Of a stretch of DNA of 64,000 nt, positions 20,949 to 30,005 are shown piece after piece; the first letter of the stretch is position 1; each line of letters begins with the position of its first letter. The notes under the pieces are model-generated. The model was not told where the DNA came from and searched no databases. It saw nothing but the letters and a program-made list of their open reading frames with translations. The stretch spans positions 110,378,221-110,442,220 of the forward strand of contig OX377202.1 of the NCBI GenBank assembly GCA_947396885.1, given 5' to 3'. The stretch is from Heligmosomoides polygyrus polygyrus. Its lineage: Eukaryota > Nematoda > Chromadorea > Rhabditida > Heligmosomidae. Made by a program: the position numbers and the translations under genes.

Positions 20949-23900
20949 CTAAGAGTTGATTGCTCGACTTCTGTCCCCAGCGCTCTTCTTCATCCATGCC
21001 ATTGCAATGCGAGATGTACTGAGGACAGAATGGATTGTGGAAGGGGTTTTCCTCGATACGAACAGCGAGAGCAGATATCTTCGGTAGTCGGTTACGGAGA
21101 GCATCGTCACCAGCGGATTGAAGAGTGAATATAGCGAGGTTAGGACACCTAGGCCGTCAGTGACCAGCTGGCAAGTGCGCACTTCTCCCATCAGGATCAC
21201 GTGGATGGAGCTTGCCGGGAAGCAGAGCAGCAGCGTTGGGCAAGCGGTCTGAAAACGGACGCAATTTTGAGATCTTACAAGCTATTTAGATACTGAACAA
21301 GGAGGTGGGGTGCTAGCGTATCGCTGACCCTTTCTTGCTAGTCATTTGAGAACTCACGAGCTGTTCATGAGAATCACTGTTGGTTATTTGGAGATTTTTT
21401 AGAAGAAACTCGAGCTGCTCCTTTCGTGGGCTTTCCCTAGGCTTCGGAGAATATTCTAGTTTCAGAGAAGGGGCTGGCTGTCGCGTGCACCCCATGCCAG
21501 GTTGCTGGTTCAGACTTCCTGCCTAAGTCAATTGAATATTCCATCCCTCCGGGGTCACTGAATTGGTACCAGATTTGTCTGGGGAAGTTAAAGCAATTAC
21601 TTGTTCATCGGCTTGCCACCGCCCGTAGAAGTAGAACGCGTGGCGCATCCCAAAGGGATTGAGTAACGCCATCCTCTATCCTTTATTAGATTTTTCCTGC
21701 GATCAGATACTTAATAGTAAAGGATAAAGGATGAAGGGCGACGTTACTCAACCCCTCTTGGGATGCGCCACGCATTCCACTTCTATGGTATGTCATGGAG
21801 GCGATTTGAATGCGTATTTGGTCATGCAGTGACTTGCGATGGCCTGCCGATGAACACGATTAGCAATTTATGCTTTCCAAACAAATCTAATACCAATTCC
21901 ACGACCGACCCCGATGGGATGGAAGGGTTGGTTGGCCTGGGTGGGAAATTCGAACCTGTAACCTGTATCGAGTTCGTGCCGGTCACTACTCCCACTGCGC
22001 TATACGCGCTATCAAGAATGCATAGATCTTTGTTATTAGCCACGCTGGGATTCTGTTGACCGCAGTTCTCAATTGGTCAAGATTTTTACAGAAGATGAGC
22101 AGAAACCACATGGAGCTTGTTGATGAGCCAAACAGGGTGTAGCCACATTATTTCTCAAGCGAGAACGGAACTCTTCAACCTGGGTGGTCTCCAACGGGGG
22201 TCATGAACTGCCCGAACTACGCGGCGTTGACTGCCTTCCGAATCAATGTCGCTGTCTGGGTCGCCGACGTTGGGTCCCCACCTGACCACCCCTTCGATCA
22301 TTCGCCATTGATCAGGTCCAGTATTGGATTCATTCTCATGCTTCTTGATCTCTATGTCCTCTGAAGCCGAAGCCATGCGTGCTCATCATTCGAGGTAGCC
22401 TACGTGATAAGGTACGTCCTCTTTATCGCAAGCGAAGAGGCTTGGGTGCAATCTCAATGAGGGTTCCACCTTATAAGGAGATGTGCGTTCTACCCCTCGT
22501 CCTATTGGCGTATCCACGCGAATCCGCTGGGCTTCCTCCACTGTAGTGGCTGCCTCAGTCTGTACACTCTTTTGCATGTGTTTCCATTTCAACTATTATT
22601 TAAATGTGTTTATAAGGTGGACCCTCTCTCCCCCCTTTTGGGTTTGCACCTTTCGCTTAAATTCTGTGTTTCATCTGTTCCCCTGGCGTCTCGTGGACCG
22701 TTTAATTCCTCGAGCAGGCGCCAGCAATGTCTCTATTCGTCCCTGTCGCGTGCCAAAGTGTTCCACCTCTCACTAAGACGTCCAGACAACGCGTTTATGA
22801 GGGTTCTGTTCCTTTCACCGCGGAATCCAGTCAGTTACGGGGATTCATGAAATTCGAAGTGTATTCGCTGCGAAAGTGAGGTTTTGAGACGGCAGCCGAC
22901 GGATACCACTCGGCGACTGGGAAGGCGGACCCCATCTGTTTCCGTCTACGTCAATTGAGCAAAATTGGAAACGGATTACATGGCTGGTACACCTAATTTT
23001 CGACAGGTTCGGCTAAGTCGACAGCGTCAGCAAAACCTAGATGATAAAGACTCTAAGAGGTCTTACTCCTATGTCGTCTATGTCTTCCCAATTCTTGTAG
23101 AGCTGAGGATAAAGAAGAATAAACTCTGACGTTGATTTATGACTCTAAGGAATGCGCCATGCGTTCGACTTCCACGCGATAGCGTGAAGATTAACTAAAC
23201 GATCCCGGAGGGATAGATGGCTTAATTGGCCTGAGCGGGGCATAGACGAAGGATCTCGATTCGTGATGCACCGAAGAGCTGGCGCTTCTTCCGGACGAGC
23301 TATCATTATCATCTGCCAATAAGAACAATAAGGAAGATAGCTGACCTACCTGAGCTAAGAGAACACGAAACATTTGCCGTTGGAGCCGCTTCACATGTGG
23401 GCTGAGTCCGCTCTGTTTCAGGTGGAGATGTATGCGAACAGCACAAAAGACTCCGATGCACGCAAGCGACACTGTCATGATGACGAAGTCGGCACCCAGG
23501 ATTCTGGAGTAATCGTTGGAGCTGTGCTGGAAATGATTATGTGGTCGGTCGAGCAGCAGATGAAGCCGAGGTCTCCGAATGAACAAACGAATGCAACTTA
23601 CTATTAGCGACATTCCTGCGAATGCGTGCGTGTCGATTTCAGGGAACTCGGCGTAGATCTGCGCCTTGAATGCCTCGTTTGGCATCGAAGTCGTCGCTAT
23701 TAATAAGCCGAAGTTGGCCAACAAGATCAGATTGACGATGCAGATGAGCAGAATCCAGCGCCACGACGTGTACAGGTACGAGAGGTTGTTGCTAGGCGTG
23801 GTTTCTTTTAATAGAGGAATTTTTACGGTTTCTAGAATATCGGTACATAGTGGGATATTGCCCGACGAACCGAGGAAGGAGCGACGAGGGAGGGACCATC

Positions 23901-26900
23901 CAATGAAAGCAATGACCAAAGTCGCGCTCCAGCTGGCGCGTTGAGTTTCCACCGATGCTATGGGCAAATGAAGCAACTCTGAGATGTGGGCTATTTTGAC
24001 ACAGTTAGGACAGATGGGGCACGTTCTTCCTCCCTCCCCTCATTGGGCAATATCTCCCTATGTACTGGGAATTGTCCTTACCGGCAAATATGAATGTAGC
24101 GATATACAAAGCTATTGGTCAGTATGAGCAGCGATGAAGAAAGTGAGGTCCAGAAGAGCACCAATATGGCACCAGCGTTCATCCATCGATGAAATAAACC
24201 GGTTGAGATGTGGACGAAGTAGGATTCACCGTGATGAGCACGCTGTAATCTTTCGGATGGCTGATTAGTTAAGCTATAGGGACAATAAATGAAGATCTTT
24301 TACACATCAATAAAGGATAAAGGACGGCGTTACTCAATCTCTTTTGGGATGCGCCACGTATTCTACTTCTACGGGATGTCGTGGAGGTGATTTGAATGCG
24401 TATTTGGCCATACAATGACTTGCGGTGGCCAGCCGATGAACAAGTCAGCGCTTTATCCTTCCCAGACAAGTCTGGTACCAATTCACCGACCCTGGAAGGA
24501 TGGAAGGCTTGGTTGGCCTGGGCGGAAAATCAGATCCAGGAACCTGGTATCGGGTGCAGGCGACAGTCGGCACCTCCTCCGACAGCGCTACACACGCCCT
24601 TACAAATCAATAATTGAATAAAATAAATAAAAATTTGAACAAAGTCCTCTCCGTGTCCTCTTGTCTAGAAATCTCTGCACCATTGTTCTACAAGTTTATA
24701 TTAGCTCCGTGTCATGGCTTTATTTGGCGGTGCCTTTATTGACGTCAGACGAACGTTTAAGAGGCTAAGGGTCGTCGGAGATTCCAGCTGAGGTCTTAGA
24801 ACAGAAGTATGCGCTTCGATCCAGCATTCTTGGCTCGAATCTCGGCCACAGCATCAAAGTCTTCCATCCTTCCCAGTCTGTGAATTGGTACTAGAATCGC
24901 TCAGGAACGATCAAACACTGACTTATCTGTAGGTTAATCAGAGCAAGTCATTGTATAGGAAGAAAAGCGCCTTCTAAATGCCTCGACAATGTCTCATAGA
25001 AGCATTAGGTCAGATCAGACCGAATGATTTCGCCGTTTTATTGCTTTGAGTGTTCACTTTTTTACCATAGTTTTTTGCTTGCGACATGGAAGTGTTACGT
25101 GGGCATTTTAAATGTCTCGCAAAAATTAAGGGGTTTAAATCAGTTTTTTAAAGATGAAATTCCAAGACTCGTGCTGTTGAGCTTAATGGCTTGACTCCCA
25201 GAAACGCTGTGTTTGAATTGATTCAAAATTTAAGAGCTACTTCGGGAAGGGATAGGAGAGAACCTTAGCAGTGCAGTAGTGAAGTGAGATTTTTTCAAGG
25301 AGATGCATAAAAGCATAGAGTGGCACAGCAACGCTAAGTAAATTATTTCTGAAATATATATGTGGTGGGATGAAATAAAAAGCACCACATAGGATTGTGG
25401 GAGGGAAAAACAGTACTTGGTGCCAAAAGTAGATAGTTAAAAAGAAGGGTTTCTGGCAAGAATAGTTATCCCTAGTTGTTCTATGAACCGAAAAAGACAG
25501 GGCTTATTTAGCGCACTTGGAAAACACTTACAGCGATCGGTCTAAAGCTATGTCTGAACTGGGAGAGCGAATCATATGGGAAGAATCTCCCTTACCAGGG
25601 AAGGTCTGAACGGGGGAAATGGATAGTACTGCGAGAATCTTCACCCTTCATGTAGTAGAAAAACATGTTTCGTTTTGCGGAGTCCTTGAACCAAAAGAGC
25701 TACGGGCCCTCGAAGGTGGGGTACAGTAGCGCACCGTCACCCGTACCCACCATAACCCACCATAATCGGCCGAAATTTGAAAAACGGATGTCAGGTTCGT
25801 GATCAGCACCCCAAATAACCCCTCCCCTTCTGGGCGAGGTTTGGGAGATTTTTTCCCAACCTCTCCTCGACCTCTGTAGTCGTGAAAGCAGTGTCGTGAA
25901 TGCAGTGCCTTACTGCAGTCGAAATCAGCTTACTTCCTACACATCTTCTGGACATTTATTTCACTGTAGATTGCCAAGAAAAGGTTTCTGTGAGCTGTGC
26001 TTCACTCACTTTTCTCAGTTTCTGAATTATACAATGTGTTTTTCAGCGAATGTTAAACAATGACCTTACAACAGGTATGAGGTACAGCAGGTACCGGTGA
26101 TTAGAGACGAGACGGTCATAATCACCGAATTCGCCCAAACCTTGCCCTGGGAGGATATTTGCGGTGCTGATCACGAATCTGACATCCGTTCTCTGTATTA
26201 CCCTAGAGTATGTTAAATTACAGTAGGTGAAGGTAATTAATGGTAAGGTCGTGGTTACCGTTTTTGCCCAAACTTCGCATTGTGTACGAATCTGATCCTC
26301 ATTTGACAATTTAGAGTGAAATAAATATGTAGGGATGTGTAGGAAGCAAATCAGTAAAGAACGCGGCAATCATGAAAAAATGCAAAAATACTGCATAGCA
26401 CGGGAGTCGAACACCCGACCAAGCACCTGCGAAGTAGTCACGCACCCTGCTGAGCCACGGACTCGCTTGCCGCAAAGCCTTTCGCCCTGTTCCATACAGC
26501 AGCGCGCGCACGCATGCACGTGGGCACGTGCTGACGGTGCGCATGTACCCCTTCCCACCTCGAGGGCCCATAGCTCTTTTGGTTCAAGGACTCAGCAAAA
26601 ACGAAACATGTTTTTCTACTATATGGAGGGTGGAGATTCTCGCGGTACTATCCATTTCCCCCGTTCAGACCTACGCCTGAGACCCTTCCGTGGTTAGCAT
26701 AAAAATGTGTTTCTTTTTTGCCAAGTCGTTAAGCCCGAGGTGTAGATAGGGAAAAAACGCCTGAAAATGGTATAGACGTCAGAATCCTTTAAACCTTAAC
26801 CAATCAGATGGAATGCAGAAATGCAGCACCGGAAGAGAACCGAACCCACGACCTCCCTTGCATGAAGCAACGTCACTATCCACTGCCTTCCGAGCCGCTT

Positions 26901-27826
26901 GCTGGCGGAGGCAACGGGGCGTTTAAGACCCCCGAACTCGTAAGGCGCCGATTCCTTTGTGACCCCCTACTTCATGGGTTTAACGACTTGGCAAAAAAAT
27001 GAACGCATTTTTATACTAGTTGAGGAATGGGGGTTTTCCCTACATGACTCGCTCTCCCCGTTCAGACATACGCTCCAGACCCTTCCCTTGTTGGAGACAG
27101 TTGAGCTTCATGTGAATCCTTTGCCTTAAGTCGAAATGTAATGGTTTCATGGCCATATATTCCATCACATTTTAAGGTCTGTTTTGGGCTAGCTAGGAGT
27201 GCTGATGCTGCGTCAAACACTGTGTGAATATGATTCCCCTAAGAACAGACTGACGACCAGAAAATCGTGTCCAAAGTAGACGTAATTCGAGTTTTCACGT
27301 CAACTTGAGAGGGAAATTTCTTCTGAATCAACGGAGTTATTTCCAATTTTGAGTACGCAGCTGTCCTTAGGATATATTCAGTGAAGGTCTCCCTTGTTTA
27401 TGAGCGCCCCGACGACCTCGAGAATAATGAATGCTCAATATTCCGGTAACCATATACTGATAGCCCCTGACAAGCTAATACGAATATAGCCGAGATTTCG
27501 AGGATGGGTTAAAATTGAAGGCAATTACCACAACGAAAAAAAAACAAAAAAAAACGACTAATTTTTTCCACGGCCTTTTTCCAATCTTTATGTTGGGCAT
27601 TGTATTACGTAGAAAAACTGGGAGATCATCTTACCGGAAGACAAAGTAGCATGCACATCGATATCGCTATGTCGTGTACAGCCGTCACGGTGAAGAAGTA
27701 CTTGTAGGTTTTGACCGTTTTCAGTGGGCATCTCGCGTAAAGAGCGAGGAGTACAGCATTCATCAGAAGAGCCGAGGCAGAAGTGACGTAGATTGTCGCC
27801 GCATAAGACGAGGCACCGTTGTTCAT
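20949..27826 (-). CDS. Seven-transmembrane chemoreceptor, Str/Srd-like (gene 3)
   Basis: Predicted chemosensory GPCR of 339 residues, from exons 27826-27635, 24242-24082, 23791-23602, 23526-23350 and 21248-20949. All junctions are GT-AG, and exons 2 and 3 have the family-invariant lengths of 161 and 190 nt. TM3 ends NSFVYRYIHIC; exon 3 begins NNLSYLYTSWRW; exon 4 has RIHLHLKQSGLSPHVKRLQR; TM7 reads YSLFNPLVTMLSVTDYRRYL. The C-terminal tail is the longest of the five (about 40 residues, rich in Ser, Lys and Arg). Exon 4 is nearly identical to that of gene 2. Intron 1 (3.4 kb) contains a SINE with target duplications and a foldback with tRNA-like sequence. Intron 4 (2.1 kb) contains two SINEs tail to tail and a LINE fragment. 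A probable spliced-leader acceptor lies 24 nt upstream and AATAAA 48 nt downstream. Confidence 0.88.
21466..21700 (+). repeat. SINE, 5'-truncated, in intron 4 of gene 3
   Basis: Lacks the A box but keeps GGCTGTCGCGTGCACCCC, TCCATCCCTCCGGGGTCACT, GGATTGAGTAACGCC and a CTCTATCCTTTATTAG tail. It faces the next copy tail to tail with about 20 bp between them. Confidence 0.75.
21715..22015 (-). repeat. SINE in inverted orientation, intron 4 of gene 3
   Basis: Begins at the tail (AGTAAAGGATAAAGGATGAA) and runs to the head (ACTGCGCTATACGCGCT). With 21466-21700 it forms an inverted repeat with about 230-bp arms that could fold in the pre-mRNA. Confidence 0.8.
22600..22860 (-). pseudogene. C-terminal LINE fragment (RTE-like)
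   Basis: Minus-strand translation gives VTDWIPR, then WNTLARDRDE, a stop, and RHCWRLLEELNG. This is the C-terminal end of the LINE seen at 58150-59150 ([18 protein letters not shown]). It lies in intron 4 of gene 3. Confidence 0.6.
23155..23300 (-). repeat. SINE fragment, intron 4 of gene 3
   Basis: Diverged antisense match: AATGCGCCATGCGTTCGACT, GATCCCGGAGGGATAGATGG and TTGGCCTGAGCGGG. It ends about 50 bp from the exon 4 donor. Confidence 0.5.
24313..24600 (-). mobile_element. Full-length SINE with target duplication, intron 1 of gene 3
   Basis: Flanked by TACACATCAATA (24301-24312) and TACAAATCAATA (24601-24612), one mismatch. Tail AAAGGATAAAGGACGGCGTT on the left, head with tRNA boxes on the right. 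The paralogous introns of gene 2 and the pseudogene lack it, so it inserted after the duplication. Confidence 0.85.
24782..24960 (+). repeat. Old SINE-like copy
   Basis: Weak match in SINE order: TTGGCTCGAATCTCGGCC (B-box-like), AAAGTCTTCCATCCTTCCC, GTGAATTGGTACTAG and AAGTCATTGTATAGG. Confidence 0.45.
24961..25559. other. Intron sequence, nothing recognised
   Basis: Part of intron 1 of gene 3. AT-rich, with no paired repeat ends and no coding signal. Confidence 0.4.
25560..26700. repeat. Foldback structure in intron 1 of gene 3
   Basis: The segment 25560-25730 recurs inverted at 26555-26700 (GGTCTGAACGGGGGAAATGG; AAAAACATGTTTCGTTTT; CAAAAGAGCTACGGGCCCTC). A third, diverged arm follows at 26930-27110. 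The interior holds two units of a dispersed repeat (see 42545-43040) at 25725-25870 and 26090-26330. Confidence 0.7.
26395..26466 (-). repeat. tRNA-like sequence
   Basis: Reverse strand shows TCCGTGGCTCAGCAGGGTGC (A-box-like) and GGGTGTTCGACTCCCGTGC (B-box-like). The stems do not pair well enough for a working tRNA, so I read it as a tRNA-derived repeat head. Confidence 0.45.
26838..26915 (-). repeat. tRNA-like sequence
   Basis: Reverse strand shows GGCAGTGGATAGTGACG and GGTCGTGGGTTCGGTTCTC. As with 26395, it has box-like motifs but no convincing cloverleaf. Confidence 0.4.
27111..27600. other. Intron sequence, nothing recognised
   Basis: Part of intron 1 of gene 3. Ends in an A-rich stretch near 27535-27560. 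Confidence 0.4.
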
Positions 27827-27850
27827 TGAACTGTAAGAATGAGGCAGTAT

Positions 27851-27860
27851 CTGGAAGGAA
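27851..27860 (-). promoter_or_regulatory. Probable spliced-leader acceptor, gene 3
   Basis: TTCCTTCCAG followed by ATACTGCC, 24 nt 5' of the start codon. A second AG (TTACAG) lies 4 nt before the ATG. Confidence 0.5.
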
Positions 27861-27907
27861 GCAGAAGTTGACAAGAAATTCTGTTTACGAAGTATATAAA
27901 GAAGTGG

Positions 27908-28103
27908 GTACTAGTAGTCGCTAATGTGGCCTACGGAAGGCGAGAACGCAGCGAATCACACCAGCCAATCATGTCACACGCGGCAGTGAATCACGCATCG
28001 ACAGCACAAAGCCCCCAAATGGCACTGCACGTCCGTTGGGTGCGGCCTGACTTGGTTAGGAGCGTTACCACCTTTCCATGTAGGCCGTATTATGTGACCA
28101 GTG
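27908..28103. mobile_element. MITE just upstream of gene 3
   Basis: Arms GTAGTCGCTAATGTGGCCTA and, reversed, a diverged GGTCACATAATACGGCCTAC. Same family and same position relative to the gene as the MITE at 2238-2408. Confidence 0.65.
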
Positions 28104-28261
28104 TCCGGTCCGGAATTGTCTGCTAAGAGGATCTGAGTGCCTGCGCTTTTCTAATTGAAGTCGGATAGTGTAACAAATATGAGCAGGGAATGAAAAGAAG
28201 ACGTTCGAGGGTGGTGTTCTGAATGGTGAAGCCGCGAAGGCGAACATCACAACAGTCAGAA

Positions 28262-28455
28262 TTCTAGTTGTGTCTCACCTGATGAGCAGTTTCGATAAGC
28301 GTTGTTGAAATTACATGCCTTGCCCGTGAGATTACTGGAACTCCAGTGTTTTGAATTCTGTCAGAGATCGTGTGAAAAAGATTGCTGTTTTAATTATCCT
28401 AAAATCCAGGGCGTACCATAATTATTTCTTTTGAACTTTACAAACTTTTGTAGAC
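28262..28455 (-). other. Conserved upstream block of receptor genes (copy 3)
   Basis: Matches 2525-2720 in GATGAGCAGTTTCGATAAGC, GTTGTTGAAATTACATGCC, GCGTACCATAATTATTT and TGAACTTTACAAAC. It lies about 435 bp 5' of the gene 3 start. Confidence 0.55.
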
Positions 28456-28978
28456 TTTAAGTTTGACGTTCTTGAAACCTGGGCATTTTCTTATCATTTG
28501 TTTTCTCCTGTGCCAACCAGGTTTGTTATAAAAGTATTTATTATTACGACCGATGCTTCGACTAGCTCGTCTTCTTCAAGGCATAAAGAATTTACAAACT
28601 TTACTTCTCTACAGTACACAGTTATAATGAGGACTTTGTTAATAACACAGTAAGTCTCATCTATAGAAACATAATTACTTTAAAAAGGCGCATGAAAGTG
28701 AGCACAAATGTTTGTTAGCTCCAACTGTACCTCATCCTTGGTACTTATTTAGGACGGTGCCAGCCTACCTATGAATTTCATGGAACGAGTAGTACCTTCT
28801 CTCTAACTTCTTTGGGAGCACCGGCAATTCAGTTGCTGATGACCGCTAGGAGTATCATCATAAACAATTATCACCTCCGCAGTTGGATCGTCACCCTACA
28901 TAAGCGCTCCAGAGGTTTTCCTGAGAAACTAATTACTTCAAACCATTAGGAGCGTACGACACCCTGATCAAGGATTTC
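28456..28978. other. Spacer, nothing recognised
   Basis: AT-rich, no gene or paired repeat ends seen. Confidence 0.4.
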
Positions 28979-29463
28979 TTCTCCTTCTTCTTCTTCTTCT
29001 TCTTCTTCTTCAGAGTCTGTCCCGTTTCGTAGCGGGGTTCGCTACTCTGGTGTCATGATGCCACCTTTCGCGAACCAGCGCTAAATCAGGGTGGACGCCA
29101 GCTACTTTTAACTCCATATGTAACGTATCAGACCAGCGCTGCTTCGGACTCCCTCTAGACCGCTTTCCTACCACCTCGAAGTTAATGCCTACCTTGCGGA
29201 CGCTGTCTTCTCCTCCAAGCAGAACATGGCCGTACCAATGTAAGCGAGCTTCGCGCATCTTGTCGGCTATCGGCGCGACACCGAACTTCTGCCGAATGAC
29301 ATCGCTTCGGATGCGGTCCATGCGCGTGACTCCAGCTGTCCAGCGCAGCATCCTCGTCTCCATGATGCTGAGACGCGTTTCAACTTCCTTAGTCGCAGGC
29401 CCCGACTCAGCGCCGTGCATCGCTACTGGCCGGATGACCGCCCTGTAGATCTTCGACTTAACT
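28979..29463 (-). pseudogene. 5'-truncated LINE, C-terminal domain with GAA tail
   Basis: Minus-strand frame: ATKEVETRLSIMETRMLRW, RQKFGVAPIADKMREARL, WYGHVLLGGEDSVRKVG, KRSRGSPKQRWSDTLHMEL, ending TKRDRL at 29010. It is followed downstream by a (GAA)n run at 28979-29015, a simple-repeat tail as in RTE-type LINEs. Same family as 16090-17880 but much better preserved, hence a younger insertion. Confidence 0.8.
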
Positions 29464-29511
29464 AACTAACTACCAGGACTTCAGGAAGAGTGCAATGCAC
29501 CTTTACAAGCC

Positions 29512-29682
29512 GGTCGATGTCGCCAGTGTGCGCAGCATGGAGAAACGGGAGCGCTTCAGCCAATCATAGCAAATGAGGCTACCAGCACTACACGCAATCT
29601 CTGAATGGCTCGCTAATTCGATACGGGCAGAAAGCTAGCGCGCTCCCTCTTCTCAATGCTGCCTACATTCGCGACTAGCACT
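29512..29682. mobile_element. MITE, ends related to 1427-1624
   Basis: Arms GTCGCCAGTGTGCGCAGCAT and, reversed, GTCGCGAATGTAGGCAGCAT, continuing to GGGAGCGC. The centre includes CAGCCAATCATAGC, a motif shared by other members. Confidence 0.7.
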
Positions 29683-29951
29683 TTCAAGCCAAACCATGCC
29701 CTTTCTAAATGGGATTGTCATGAAGAAAATGACAGAAATGATGGTAGTGATGCTCAAGAAGACAGTTGTAAAAGGAAACTTCTTCGCCTTAGTAGTGGAA
29801 TGGTTTAGGTGGTTGACATGAAAAACAGGCATTAGTTAACCATAGAATGAAGGAAGTCAGTGTTTTCTTGGTAGGAGAAGACCCTGACTTTGGCCAAATG
29901 AACCTCTTGCATAGGCTCATTAAGCTACTTGTACATTTATTAAACAAAACA

Positions 29952-29957
29952 TTTATT
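29952..29957 (-). promoter_or_regulatory. Poly(A) signal AATAAA, gene 4
   Basis: AATAAA on the minus strand, 49 nt past the gene 4 stop codon. Confidence 0.55.
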
Positions 29958-30005
29958 CGTTAAAGGTAAACTCCTGCAAGGAAATGTTGCAGTATAAATA
30001 TAGTT

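Noticed and set aside
21763..22059. Frames reading WRRFECVFGHAVTCDG, repeated at several places in the window
   Set aside because: These are the conceptual translations of the tRNA-derived SINE, not a conserved protein family.
22155..22592. Two minus-strand frames (MKWKHMQKSVQTEAATT and MASASEDIEIKKHENES) that look protein-like
   Set aside because: They lie 3' of the LINE fragment at 22600-22860 in the same orientation, separated by stops, and match no family I recognise. Probably LINE 3' region.
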